Assembly (NCBI GenBank): GCA_027491155.1
Contig: JAIXWR010000017.1
Span: 1 to 64,000 of the forward strand
From: Verrucomicrobiaceae bacterium
Lineage (GTDB): Bacteria > Verrucomicrobiota > Verrucomicrobiia > Verrucomicrobiales > Akkermansiaceae
Length of the DNA: 64,000 nucleotides
Reading direction: 5' to 3'
Part shown: positions 26,484-34,831 of the stretch, one piece after another
Position numbering within the stretch: position 1 is the first letter of the stretch
How the letters are laid out: the number at the start of each line of letters is the position of its first letter
Notes under the pieces: model-generated
What the model saw: only the letters and a program-made list of their open reading frames with translations
Database searches by the model: none
What the model was told of the DNA's origin: nothing
Position numbers and translations under genes: made by a program

Positions 26484-27776
26484 ATGAAAACCAACGACTT
26501 GAAGGAGATCTCGCCCCTTGAGAAAGCCACCCTGCCTACGGCGGCGATGCCGGGGCGGATGGCGAGCATCGGGCGCACGATGAAGCGGCCGCGGCGGCGG
26601 ATCCTCGGACAGTTCGGCGGGGAGAATGCCGGCGGGCAGGCCTACCACGTGATGAGCCGCACGGCGGGTGGGGAGAAACTCTTCGGCGATGTCGAGAAGG
26701 AGGCGTTCCGGCGGCTGATGTGGCGCATGGCGCGCTTTTCCGGAGTGGAGATCCTCACCTACGCTCTGATGGGCAACCACTTCCACATCCTGGTGAAAGT
26801 CCCGGAGCGGGCGAAGTTCCTGGAGCGCTTCGAGGGCGAGGGCGGGGAGGAACGGCTGCTGGAACACCTCTCGCTGCTCTACTCGAAAGCCTACCTGGTC
26901 TCGCTGCGGCAGGAAATCGCCCGGGTCCGGGAAGCGGGGCGGGAAGAAGAGGTCCAGCTCATCCTGGACACCTTCCGCAAGCGCTTCTGCGATTTGTCCT
27001 GCTTCGTCAAGGAGCTCAAAGAGCGTTTCTCCCGCTGGTTCAACAAGCACCACGAACGCCGCGGGACCTTGTGGATGGACCGCTTCAAGAGCGTGCTGGT
27101 GGAGGACGGCGAGGCGCTGCGGACGATGGCGCTCTACATCGACCTCAACCCGGTGCGCGCCGGACTGGTGAAGGATCCGAAGGACTACCGGTGGACGGGC
27201 TACGGGGAAGCCAGCGGCGGGAGCAAGCGGGCGCGGCGGGGACTGTGCCGGGTGATGGAGGCGCCGATGGATTCGTGGGAGGAAAAGCGGGGTGCAGGAT
27301 CTCCGGGGGAGGCTTACCGGTGCTGGTTGTTCGGGGAGGGGTTGGAGGCGGGAATTGAGAAGACGATGACGCCGGGAGCGGGCGCAGGGGTCGTGCGGAG
27401 CGGGTTGGAAGCTTCGAGCGGACTGCCCACTTCGCTGCCCCACTCCGCCGAGGCTACGAGGGACAAGAAGCTACGAGGGCCAGGAAAGTCCGCGGTCCCG
27501 GTCACGCTTCGGTCGAAGAAGGGCTTCACGAAGGAGAAGGTGGAGGCGGTTCTCAAGAGCGGCGGGAAGCTGTCGCGTGCGGATTTGCTGCGGTGCCGGG
27601 TGAGGTGGTTCAGCGACGGGGTGGCGATCGGGAGCAAGGGCTTCGTGGAAGGGGTGTTCAAGGGCTGCCGGAACCACTTCGGAGCGAAGAGGAAGACCGG
27701 AGCGCGCCGGGTCCGCGAGGACGAGGCGGGGAGCCTTCATGCGCTGCGGGAATTGAGAGTTCGAGCCGTGACTTGA
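26484..27776 (+). CDS. REP-associated tyrosine transposase (RAYT/IS200-like), full-length copy
   Basis: A 430-residue COG1943 transposase. The N-terminal Y1_Tnp domain begins near GQAYHVMSRTAGGEKLF and carries the HUH motif in MGNHFHILVKVP, which binds the catalytic metal for single-strand DNA cleavage. The helix with WFNKHHERRGTLWMDRFKSVLVED and YIDLNPVRAGLVKDPKDY follows. At the position where many relatives have the catalytic Tyr (RYK or GYY context) this copy has Phe (DRFKS). A proline/glycine linker (about 285-345) leads to a C-terminal domain conserved with the other copy. Met33 at 26580 is an alternative start at the onset of homology. It is much longer than typical RAYTs (150-250 residues). 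It ends 30 bp from the convergent rapA gene. Confidence 0.9.
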   Translation: MKTNDLKEISPLEKATLPTAAMPGRMASIGRTMKRPRRRILGQFGGENAGGQAYHVMSRTAGGEKLFGDVEKEAFRRLMWRMARFSGVEILTYALMGNHFHILVKVPERAKFLERFEGEGGEERLLEHLSLLYSKAYLVSLRQEIARVREAGREEEVQLILDTFRKRFCDLSCFVKELKERFSRWFNKHHERRGTLWMDRFKSVLVEDGEALRTMALYIDLNPVRAGLVKDPKDYRWTGYGEASGGSKRARRGLCRVMEAPMDSWEEKRGAGSPGEAYRCWLFGEGLEAGIEKTMTPGAGAGVVRSGLEASSGLPTSLPHSAEATRDKKLRGPGKSAVPVTLRSKKGFTKEKVEAVLKSGGKLSRADLLRCRVRWFSDGVAIGSKGFVEGVFKGCRNHFGAKRKTGARRVREDEAGSLHALRELRVRAVT

Positions 27777-27806
27777 TCGCAAGCGAGCGGAAGAAGCGCA
27801 AGGTCT

Positions 27807-30539
27807 TCACGCCGGCGGCGCTTTCCAGATCAAGCGCACGGCATCGATCCGGACCCGGGCACCCTGGATGGCCGCAGCCAGTTCCTGTTGCCGCGATTTC
27901 ATCGCGAGGATCTCTTCCGGCCGGACATGGTCGTTCACCTCGGCCAGGTCCTGGAGCCGTGCGATCTCTTCGTCGAGTTCGGCATGCATCGCCGCCAGCG
28001 CATCGCCTACAATGTTCCGGCTCTTCGCCATGCCGAGTTCCCGAGCCTGCTCCAGCATCAGCGGCAGCACCTTGCGCTTCACCGCCTCGTTGCGCAGCAA
28101 GGCGGCGGGATCGCCGCGCCGGAGCCTGGCGGCTGCCAAGGCGGCATCCTCGGTCTGGTCGCCGCCGGTATGGTCGACCGCGACGCGCAGCGGGGTCTGC
28201 GGCAGGAAGCGTTCGACCTGGAGACGGGCGGGGGCCACGCACTCGACCACCAGCCAGGCTTCCAGGAGCATCCGCTTGCCACCCGGAGCCTCCCACAGGC
28301 CGAAAGAGGCGTTGCCGGACTCCGAACCTAACAGGAGATCGAGCGCGGCCCGGACCATGGGGTGGTCCCAGGTGAGGAAGGCCTCGTGCTCCCGCTCCAG
28401 CGCGCGCCGGCGATCGAGGGTGACGGTGACACCTTCGTTGGGCAACGAAGGGAATGCGTCCGACTTGAGGTTGCCCGGCAGCAGGAAATAGCGGCGGCGG
28501 CCGAGTTCCTCGATGTGCAAGCCCGAGTGCTCGAAGAGTCGCAGCAGGAAGTCCTCGAAGTCCGCATCGTTGTCCCAATCCTGGATCGCTTTCGCCAGGC
28601 GGGCGGACTGTTCCGGCCGGTGGGAGCTGCGCTCCAACAAGCGGTCCTGGCCGCGGGCGAGCCGATCGGCAATCCGCGCCCGGCATTCCTTCGTCGCGGC
28701 GATCAAGGCACCGGTCCCCGACGGCTTCTGCGAGGCCATCGCCAGCAGCGGCGCGACCTCCCGCTGGATCTCCGCCGCACCGTGGGGGCTGGCGCGGAAG
28801 GCATCCATGCCCTCGTGCACCCATCGCACCCGGACTTCTTCCGCCCCGCCTTTCAAAAACGGGACGTGGATCCGTATCGTGCCTCGCTGGCCGATGCGGT
28901 CGAGCCGGCCGATCCGCTGTTCTAACAGATCGATGTCTTCCGGCAGATCGAACAGCACCAGGTTCCGAGCAAACTGGAAGTTCCGGCCTTCGCTGCCGAT
29001 CTCCGAGCACAGCAGAACGCGCGCGCCTTCCTCGTCGGCGAAATACGCCGCATTGCGATCGCGCTGGAGCAGGGTGAGCCCTTCATGGAACAAGGCCAGC
29101 TCGGAGCCGGTGGCGTCGCGCATCGCTTCCATGATCCGTTCCGCGAGTTCCCGGGTCCGGGCGATAACCAGCACTTTCTCACCCGCGGGAAGATCTTCCA
29201 ACAGGCCGACCAGCCACGCCACCTTGGCGGCGATCTCGTCCTTGCCCGCGAGCGGCACCAGCAGCGGCTCGCGCTCGGGGAATCCGCCGAGGCGCGCCCG
29301 GGTGTTGCGGAACATCACGCGGCCGACACCGCAGCCGTCGAGCAGGTCTCGCAGCAGCGCATCGCGCGCGCCCGGCTTGTCGTCACGGAAATCCCGCACC
29401 GCACCTACCAGCCGGCCGCGTCCGGCGACTAGGGCTTCGAGGCGGCCGTCGACCTCGCCATCGCCGGCCAGCGCTTCCACCAGTTCGGCGACTTCCTCGT
29501 AGTGCCGCGTCTCCCCGCGGTAGGCGTCGAGGTCGCCATAGCGTTCGGGATCCAGCAATTGCAGCCGCGCGAAGTGCCCCTCCGGGCCGAGTTGCTGCGG
29601 CGTGGCGGTGAGCAGCAGCAGGCCCTCGGTTTGCTCCGCCAAAGTACGAACAATTTCGTAGGCAGCGCCCGGACAGCCGGGCGACCATTCGAGGTGATGC
29701 GCCTCGTCGACCACCAGCACGTCCCAACCGGCCTCGATCGCCTGTGCGGCGCGGCGCTCGTCCCTGGCCAGGAAATCCATCGCGCAAAGCACCCATTGCC
29801 GCTCGAGGAAAGGATTCGCTTCCGGGTCGCCCTCGCCGATCGCGTCGCAGCGCTCCTCGTCGATGATGTCGAACGAGAGCTGGAAGCGCCGCAGCAGCTC
29901 GACGAACCACTGGTGGACCAGGGCTTCGGGGAGGAGGACCAGCACCCGCGCCGCGCGGCCTGTTAGAAGCAGGCGATGGAGAATCAGGCAGGCCTCGATC
30001 GTCTTGCCGAGCCCGACCTCGTCGGCCAGCAGCACGCGGGGGCGCAGCCGGTTCGCGACTTCGCCGGCGATGTAGAGCTGGTGCGGGATCAGGTCGATCC
30101 GCGCCCCGGCCAGCCCGCGGGCGGGCGAGCGGCGCATGTCGGCGCGCCGTGCCAGAGCCTCGCCGCGGAGGTCGAAGTCGGCGGGATCGTCGAGCTTGCC
30201 GCCGAACAGGCGTTCCTCCGGCTTGCTGAAAGTCATCGAGTCCGCCAGCTCGGCCTCCGCCACCTCGCCGGCCTCGGTCAGGTAGGTCCGCAGGCCGGCC
30301 ACCTCGCGCACGTCCTCGACGGTCAGCTCCACGCCTTCGTGGGTCCGGATCCGGTCGCCGGGCAGGAATTTCACCCGTCGCAACGGCGCGGACTCCAGGG
30401 CGTAGCAGCGGTTTTCACCGGCCGCGGGGAAGACGATCTCCACCCGGCCGTCGCCGCCGCTCAAGATGATTCCGAGCCCGAGTTCCGGCTCGCTATTGCT
30501 CACCCAGCGCTGGCCGCGCGTCCATGTGTGGTTTGGCAT
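27807..30539 (-). CDS. rapA: RapA: RNA polymerase-associated SWI2/SNF2 ATPase
   Basis: A 910-residue protein that lines up with E. coli RapA along its whole length. RapA is a DNA/RNA translocase that binds core RNA polymerase and helps recycle it after termination. The Tudor-like N-terminus starts MPNHTWTRGQRWVSNSEPELGLG and continues FPAAGENRCYA. Helicase motifs: LLADEVGLGKTIEA (Walker A), VVDEAHHLEWS (DEAH), LLTATPQQLGPEGHFARL, LLCSEIGSEGRNFQFA and LLEQRIGRLDRIGQ. The C-terminal RapA-specific domain ends AVRLIWKAPP. The frame extends to 30656 but ATG 30539 matches the family start. It is divergent from the rhomboid gene with 91 bp between. RapA is best known from Proteobacteria, so transfer into this lineage is possible. 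Confidence 0.95.
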   Translation of the reverse strand: MPNHTWTRGQRWVSNSEPELGLGIILSGGDGRVEIVFPAAGENRCYALESAPLRRVKFLPGDRIRTHEGVELTVEDVREVAGLRTYLTEAGEVAEAELADSMTFSKPEERLFGGKLDDPADFDLRGEALARRADMRRSPARGLAGARIDLIPHQLYIAGEVANRLRPRVLLADEVGLGKTIEACLILHRLLLTGRAARVLVLLPEALVHQWFVELLRRFQLSFDIIDEERCDAIGEGDPEANPFLERQWVLCAMDFLARDERRAAQAIEAGWDVLVVDEAHHLEWSPGCPGAAYEIVRTLAEQTEGLLLLTATPQQLGPEGHFARLQLLDPERYGDLDAYRGETRHYEEVAELVEALAGDGEVDGRLEALVAGRGRLVGAVRDFRDDKPGARDALLRDLLDGCGVGRVMFRNTRARLGGFPEREPLLVPLAGKDEIAAKVAWLVGLLEDLPAGEKVLVIARTRELAERIMEAMRDATGSELALFHEGLTLLQRDRNAAYFADEEGARVLLCSEIGSEGRNFQFARNLVLFDLPEDIDLLEQRIGRLDRIGQRGTIRIHVPFLKGGAEEVRVRWVHEGMDAFRASPHGAAEIQREVAPLLAMASQKPSGTGALIAATKECRARIADRLARGQDRLLERSSHRPEQSARLAKAIQDWDNDADFEDFLLRLFEHSGLHIEELGRRRYFLLPGNLKSDAFPSLPNEGVTVTLDRRRALEREHEAFLTWDHPMVRAALDLLLGSESGNASFGLWEAPGGKRMLLEAWLVVECVAPARLQVERFLPQTPLRVAVDHTGGDQTEDAALAAARLRRGDPAALLRNEAVKRKVLPLMLEQARELGMAKSRNIVGDALAAMHAELDEEIARLQDLAEVNDHVRPEEILAMKSRQQELAAAIQGARVRIDAVRLIWKAPPA

Positions 30540-30630
30540 TCGTCGAAGGGCGCGCACCCTAGTCGCCACCACCCCGGGTGCAAGCCGGGTCTTGCTTCCG
30601 CCCGCAAAACCACCGCATCTGGCGGTCGCG

Positions 30631-31317
30631 ATGAGGGAAATCCGCCATGACGCCACCCGCGGCCTGATCCATGCCCAGGGTCCCCTGCTCGGATTGATCG
30701 CGGTGATCTGCGGGATCTTCGTCTTCCAGCAGATCCGCGGGCTGGAGTGGTATCTGCCCTACATGACCGTGCCGGTCCAGGTGGCGGAAAGTTGGGAGCG
30801 ACTCAAGGCAGGTGACGTTTCGGTCGAGAACCTCAAGCGCTTCGGCACCCTGCTGAGCTACGCATTCCTCCATGACTCGCCGCAGCACATCGTCTACAAC
30901 CTGCTTTTCCTGTGGATCTTCGCGGCGCTGGCGGCGGAGCTGTTAGGTCACCGCTGGATGCTGGGGATCTTCGTTTTCACCGCGATCACCGGCTCGATCT
31001 TCCACGTGATGCTCAACCCGGCGGACCTGACCCCGATGCTCGGCGCGTCGGGGGCCTTGATGGGCTTCGAGGGGGCCTACCTCGGCATGGCGATGCGCTG
31101 GCATCTGCCGGAACCGCACGTCTGGCCGATGTCACGCCCGGTGCCTCCGGGGCAGCTCGCCTTGGTCGGCGTCGCCGGGGTGGTCATCGACTACACCTCG
31201 CTGATGAGCCACGCCCCGGGCAATGTCGCCTACGGCGCGCACCTCGGTGGATTCGTCGGCGGGCTGCTGCTGGCCGCGGTCTTCGCGCCGAAGCCGCGCG
31301 GCGCGAAAGTTCGTTAA
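30631..31317 (+). CDS. Rhomboid family intramembrane serine protease
   Basis: A 228-residue, six- to seven-helix membrane protein. The catalytic Ser140 sits in LGASGALMGF, His204 in GAHLGGFVGG, and the conserved HxxxN motif is HIVYNLLFLWIF (residues 86-90), so the Ser-His dyad and oxyanion residues are intact. It would cleave single-pass membrane proteins within the bilayer. A loop of about 35 residues (RWHLPEPHVWPMSRPVPPG) lies between the Ser and His helices. ATG 30631 is chosen; the ORF continues upstream to 30466 but into the rapA promoter and 5' region. The substrate is unknown; sequence alone does not link it to the surface proteins in this window. Confidence 0.92.
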   Translation: MREIRHDATRGLIHAQGPLLGLIAVICGIFVFQQIRGLEWYLPYMTVPVQVAESWERLKAGDVSVENLKRFGTLLSYAFLHDSPQHIVYNLLFLWIFAALAAELLGHRWMLGIFVFTAITGSIFHVMLNPADLTPMLGASGALMGFEGAYLGMAMRWHLPEPHVWPMSRPVPPGQLALVGVAGVVIDYTSLMSHAPGNVAYGAHLGGFVGGLLLAAVFAPKPRGAKVR

Positions 31318-31377
31318 GATAGCCGTTCCAATTCCGCCTCGACCCGGCGGCGGTGCGCGGGTTAAAAGGCGGGTGCT

Positions 31378-31653
31378 ATGAAGAAATCCCCCCTGATTCT
31401 GGCGAGCCTTGCCATCGCGCTGTTCGCCCCTTCCTGTGCGTCCAACATCGGCTACGGCTACCAGGCCGCCGGTTACAGCCCGCGCGACGCCTATTTCCGC
31501 GGCCATGTCGATGGCAGCGGCGACCGTCTCCACGGCCAGGCCTACGATCCGCACATCAACGAGGACCGCACCCTGCCGCGCGCCCACCGCAACGAATACA
31601 TGTGGGGCTACGTCGACGGCTACCGCAAGCCGTCGCACGGCGGCGGGAAGTAA
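31378..31653 (+). CDS. Small probable lipoprotein of unknown function
   Basis: A 91-residue protein. The N-terminus MKKSPLILASLAIALFAPSCAS is a lipoprotein-type signal with Cys20 as the likely lipidation site. The mature part is rich in Tyr, Gly, His and Arg (NIGYGYQAAGYSPRDAYFRGH) with repeated YxxGxVDG-like pieces (RGHVDGSGDR, WGYVDGYRKP), reminiscent of short verrucomicrobial outer-envelope lipoproteins. It sits 60 bp after the rhomboid gene and about 90 bp before the next operon. No function is assigned. Confidence 0.75.
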   Translation: MKKSPLILASLAIALFAPSCASNIGYGYQAAGYSPRDAYFRGHVDGSGDRLHGQAYDPHINEDRTLPRAHRNEYMWGYVDGYRKPSHGGGK

Positions 31654-31746
31654 GGATCGGGCGAGGCGGACATCGTGGCCTGGCGATTGGACCACGACAC
31701 AACTTCCCGCTTGGATTCGTGCGCTTTGCATGGCAAAGCAAAGCGC

Positions 31747-32373
31747 ATGACGAGCCACCAGGAAGCCGCGGAGCAGTTGCGCGTGATCCGCACGATGATG
31801 GAACGCGCGACGATTTTCCGCGCGCTTTCCGGGGAGGCGGCGCTGGTGGGCGGCGCGATGTCGCTGGCGGCGGGATGGATCTCGGAGAGCCGCTCGGGCT
31901 GGGCCTGGGGCGGCATCTGGCTTGGCGGGCTGGCGGTGGCGATCCTGTTCGCGGCCTGGCAACTGATGCGGCTCGCGCATTCCCAATCCCGGCCGGTGTG
32001 GTCGCACGGGCTGAAGGTCGCCTTGCGCGGGGCCTTGCCCTCGCTGGTGGTCGGGGGCTTTCTCGGGCTTTTCTACCTCCGCTACGGCATGTCGGGTTCG
32101 GAGTTCGCCGCGGCCTGCTTCTGGATCATGCACTACGGCCTCGCGCTGCTGGCGATCCGCGAGTTCGCGCCGAAGTCGATGGTGTGGCTGGGCATCGCCT
32201 TCGTCGCCACGGGCCTCGCCGCGTGGTCGGGCGCGACCTTCGTGCAGTCGGTGCGGCCGCTCCTGGACCGCATCGGCCCGTCGGGCCTGATGGCGCTCTC
32301 GTTCGGAGGCTTCCACTTGCTTTACGGCGTGGCCATCGTCACCACCACCCGCCGCGACGGGACGGGCGCATGA
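31747..32373 (+). CDS. Six-helix membrane protein, first gene of a regulator operon
   Basis: A 208-residue integral membrane protein with six predicted helices, e.g. WGGIWLGGLAVAILFAAW, GALPSLVVGGFLGLFYL, MVWLGIAFVATGLAAWSG and GFHLLYGVAIVTT. The N-terminus MTSHQEAAEQLRVIRTMMERAT is soluble and helical. ATG 31747 is used; an upstream in-frame ATG at 31675 would add 24 non-conserved-looking residues. Its stop overlaps the start of the winged-helix regulator (ATGA). Membrane protein plus winged-helix pairs of this size recur in many bacteria, but the signal sensed is not known and I do not assign a function. Confidence 0.8.
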   Translation: MTSHQEAAEQLRVIRTMMERATIFRALSGEAALVGGAMSLAAGWISESRSGWAWGGIWLGGLAVAILFAAWQLMRLAHSQSRPVWSHGLKVALRGALPSLVVGGFLGLFYLRYGMSGSEFAAACFWIMHYGLALLAIREFAPKSMVWLGIAFVATGLAAWSGATFVQSVRPLLDRIGPSGLMALSFGGFHLLYGVAIVTTTRRDGTGA

Positions 32374-32669
32374 TCGATTTCTCCAAGCTCGACAAGACCA
32401 TCCACGAGAAGGCGCGGCTCGGCATCATGACGCTGCTCGCTTCCCGGGTGGAGCCGTGGCCGTTCCAGGACCTCAAGACCGAGCTGGAGATGAGCGACGG
32501 CAACCTGATCACCCACCTTCGAACCCTGGAGCAGGCGGGCTACCTCAGCGGCGAGAAGTTCACCGGCGACGGACGCCCGCAGACGCTCTACACGCTGACG
32601 GCGGCGGGAAAGAAGGCCTTCGAGGACTACCTCGCCATCCTCGAACAGATCCTGAACCTCGGGAAATGA
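32370..32669 (+). CDS. Winged-helix transcriptional regulator (HTH_34-like)
   Basis: A 99-residue stand-alone winged helix. The recognition region is PFQDLKTELEMSDGNLITHL, followed by the wing KFTGDGRPQTLYTLTAAGKKAF, typical of the PF13601-type MarR/ArsR-related regulators. It has no sensor domain, so control probably comes from dimerisation or from the membrane protein encoded upstream, with which it overlaps by four bases. Its own stop overlaps the start of the EEP-family gene in the same way. Autoregulation of the operon is likely but no operator is apparent in 31654-31746. Confidence 0.9.
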   Translation: MIDFSKLDKTIHEKARLGIMTLLASRVEPWPFQDLKTELEMSDGNLITHLRTLEQAGYLSGEKFTGDGRPQTLYTLTAAGKKAFEDYLAILEQILNLGK

Positions 32670-33574
32670 CGAAGCACCGGGTTGTCCGCATCGTGGCCGG
32701 GACCGGGCTCGCGCTGGCCTGTGCGGGATGGCTCTGCCGCGGTGCCGACCGCTGGATGATCCCCGGGGTCCTCTACTACGCGACTCCCTGGTTGTTGCGC
32801 CTGGCCGCCGGCTTGGTGGCGCTGGCCGTGTTCCGGCATCGCGGAGTGCTGGCCATCGCGGGAGCATGCGCGCTTGTCTCGCTGGTCGAGGGCGCACGCT
32901 CGTTCCGATTCGATCGGCCGGAGGTCCGGGCGGAGGCTCCGGTGGTCGCTGTCTGGAACGCCGGGCGCGCGCTGGAGCGAAAGCCCGCCGCCTGGCCGGA
33001 ACTCGGGCTGACGGACCTGTGCGCGGTGATCGAATGCGGAAAACCATCCGGCGAGGAAGGTTGGAGGAGCTTCACCGCCGCCACGCCGGGCCACGAGTGG
33101 AAACGCTTCGACGGAAGTACGATGCTCGGCGTACGTGGCAGGATCCTCTCCCACGAATCGCTCGGGGTGCACGACCTGTTCCGCTGCCACCGCGTCCGGG
33201 TCGCACTGGCCCGCCACGGCGAGCTGACGGTGGTGGTGGCCGATGTCCGCTCGCAGCCGTGGATTTCCCGGGAGCGGGCGATGGCTGCCATCCTGCGAGC
33301 AGCGGGCGACGATCCGCGGGCGATCATCCTCGGCGATTTCAACACGCCGCCGGAGTCGCACTGGTTCGGCGAATGGCGGGAGCGCGGGTTCACGCTCGCC
33401 AACGACGCGCCGCGCCGTGGCTTCCGCGAGACCTGGGCGTACGGCGTGCCGCTGCTGACGCTCGATCACGTCTGGCTGGCGCCGGGATGGCGGGCGGCGC
33501 GATGCGTGAAATTGCGGCTCGGCTCCGATCACCTGGCGGTGAAGGCTAGCCTGCAGCCGGCGGGCGGGCCTTGA
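32666..33574 (+). CDS. Membrane-anchored endonuclease/exonuclease/phosphatase (EEP) family protein
   Basis: A 302-residue protein with about three N-terminal membrane helices (VVRIVAGTGLALACAGWLC, YYATPWLLRLAAGLVALAVF, GVLAIAGACALVSLVEG) and a C-terminal EEP domain from about residue 92. Visible EEP motifs are VVAVWNAGR (metal-site Asn), IILGDFNTPP, LTLDHVWLAP and GSDHLAV, i.e. the catalytic Asp/Asn/His set is present. Members hydrolyse phosphodiesters in nucleic acids, phospholipids or small molecules; the active domain here should face the periplasm. ATG overlaps the upstream stop. It is the last gene of the operon and runs into the terminator at 33608-33637. Confidence 0.88.
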   Translation: MTKHRVVRIVAGTGLALACAGWLCRGADRWMIPGVLYYATPWLLRLAAGLVALAVFRHRGVLAIAGACALVSLVEGARSFRFDRPEVRAEAPVVAVWNAGRALERKPAAWPELGLTDLCAVIECGKPSGEEGWRSFTAATPGHEWKRFDGSTMLGVRGRILSHESLGVHDLFRCHRVRVALARHGELTVVVADVRSQPWISRERAMAAILRAAGDDPRAIILGDFNTPPESHWFGEWRERGFTLANDAPRRGFRETWAYGVPLLTLDHVWLAPGWRAARCVKLRLGSDHLAVKASLQPAGGP

Positions 33575-33607
33575 GCCCGGGACGTGAGACCTCATGCGCC
33601 GCGGCCG

Positions 33608-33637
33608 AAAAAAGGCACCCCGTTTCCGGGGTGCCTT
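33608..33637 (-). terminator. Intrinsic terminator for the oxidoreductase/isomerase operon
   Basis: On the minus strand the stem AAGGCACCCC / GGGGTGCCTT (10 bp, 33612-33621 with 33628-33637) with a 6-nt loop is followed by a run of six T. It lies 18 bp after the stop of the minus-strand oxidoreductase gene. It may also stop the convergent plus-strand operon ending at 33574, although there is no T-run on that side. Confidence 0.9.
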
Positions 33638-33654
33638 GGTTGGAACTTGGAACT

Positions 33655-34779
33655 TCAGCTCAGCGTCCACTCCGGCAGGCGGACGATCTCGCCGCCCTTC
33701 ATCGCGGATTCGTGGGCGAGGATGCCGGTGCAGGTGATGTTCGCGCTCTGGACGGCGTTCGGGTAGGAATCGACGCCGGTCTGGAGCATTTTCACGAACT
33801 GCCAGACGAGGTGCGGGTGGCTGCCGCCGTGGCCGGCGCCCTGGGTGAAGGAGAGGTGTTCCTCGCCGGTCTCGCCGCCGTAGACGCCGCCCTTGGTGAA
33901 GAGCTGGATTTCCTCCGGCAGGTAGTGGGCGAAGTCCGGGCACTCGACTTCCTCGGGGATCTCGGGCTCGGGCTTCTTGGCGGTGTGGATGACGAGAGGG
34001 TCGTGTTCGATGAGCGGCCACTCGACGGATTTTTTGGTGCCGTAAACTTCGAAGGATTCGCGGTACTGGCGGGCGACGTCGAAGAGCGAGCGGACGACCT
34101 GCGCGGAGAGATCACTGTCCTTCATCTTGATGTGGCAGGTCTCGATCGCGAAGGGCGAGCCGTAGCAGGAGTGCATCTCCTCGGCGATGGTGCCGGAGCC
34201 GAAGCAGGAGACGTATTCCGCCTGGCTGCCCATCAGGCCGAGGATGGGGCCGACGCAGTGGGTGGCGTAGTACATCGGCGGTAGGCCGGGCCAGTAGCCG
34301 GGCCAGCCTTCCATGTCCTGCTGGTGGGTGGCGCGGAGGAACTGGACCTTGCCGAGCTCGCCCTTCTCGTAGAGCTCCTTCATGAAGAGGAACTCGCGGG
34401 CGTAGACCACGGTTTCCATCATCATGTACTTGAGACCGGTCTCCTTGCAGAGGTCGATGATCTGCTTGCACTCGTCGAGGCTGGTGGCCATCGGCACGGT
34501 GCAGGCGACGTGCTTGCCGGCTTTCAGCGCCTTGATCGACTGCTGCCCGTGGTCGGGGATCGGCGAGTTGATGTGGACGGCGTGGACTTCCGGATCGGCG
34601 AGGAGGTCGTCGTAGGAGGTGTAGCGCTTGGCGATGCCGAACTTGTCGCCGATCTCGTCCAGCTTCGACTGGGTCCGCTGGCAGATGGCGTACATGTTCA
34701 CGCCCTTGAGGCGCTGGTAGATGGGGATGAACTCGGCTCCGAAGCCGAGGCCGACGATGGCGATGTTGATGTCACTCAT
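33655..34779 (-). CDS. Gfo/Idh/MocA family oxidoreductase
   Basis: A 374-residue NAD(P)-dependent sugar or polyol dehydrogenase. The Rossmann signature is IAIVGLGFGAEFI at the N-terminus; the second domain begins near FLRATHQQDMEGWPGYWPG. Where most family members have the catalytic EKP motif after AGKHV, this one reads CTVPMATSL, so Val95 replaces the usual Lys. Downstream conserved pieces include ATHCVGPILGLMG and GAGHGGSHPHLVWQFV. The frame extends to 34971 but ATG 34779 starts the Rossmann fold. The isomerase gene lies 52 bp upstream on the same strand, so the two are probably one operon for a sugar or inositol-like substrate. A terminator follows at 33637-33608. Confidence 0.92.
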   Translation of the reverse strand: MSDINIAIVGLGFGAEFIPIYQRLKGVNMYAICQRTQSKLDEIGDKFGIAKRYTSYDDLLADPEVHAVHINSPIPDHGQQSIKALKAGKHVACTVPMATSLDECKQIIDLCKETGLKYMMMETVVYAREFLFMKELYEKGELGKVQFLRATHQQDMEGWPGYWPGLPPMYYATHCVGPILGLMGSQAEYVSCFGSGTIAEEMHSCYGSPFAIETCHIKMKDSDLSAQVVRSLFDVARQYRESFEVYGTKKSVEWPLIEHDPLVIHTAKKPEPEIPEEVECPDFAHYLPEEIQLFTKGGVYGGETGEEHLSFTQGAGHGGSHPHLVWQFVKMLQTGVDSYPNAVQSANITCTGILAHESAMKGGEIVRLPEWTLS

Positions 34780-34831
34780 GGAAGAAGATGGGAGATGGAA
34801 GATGGTGGATGAATGGCGGAGCGTGCCGGCG

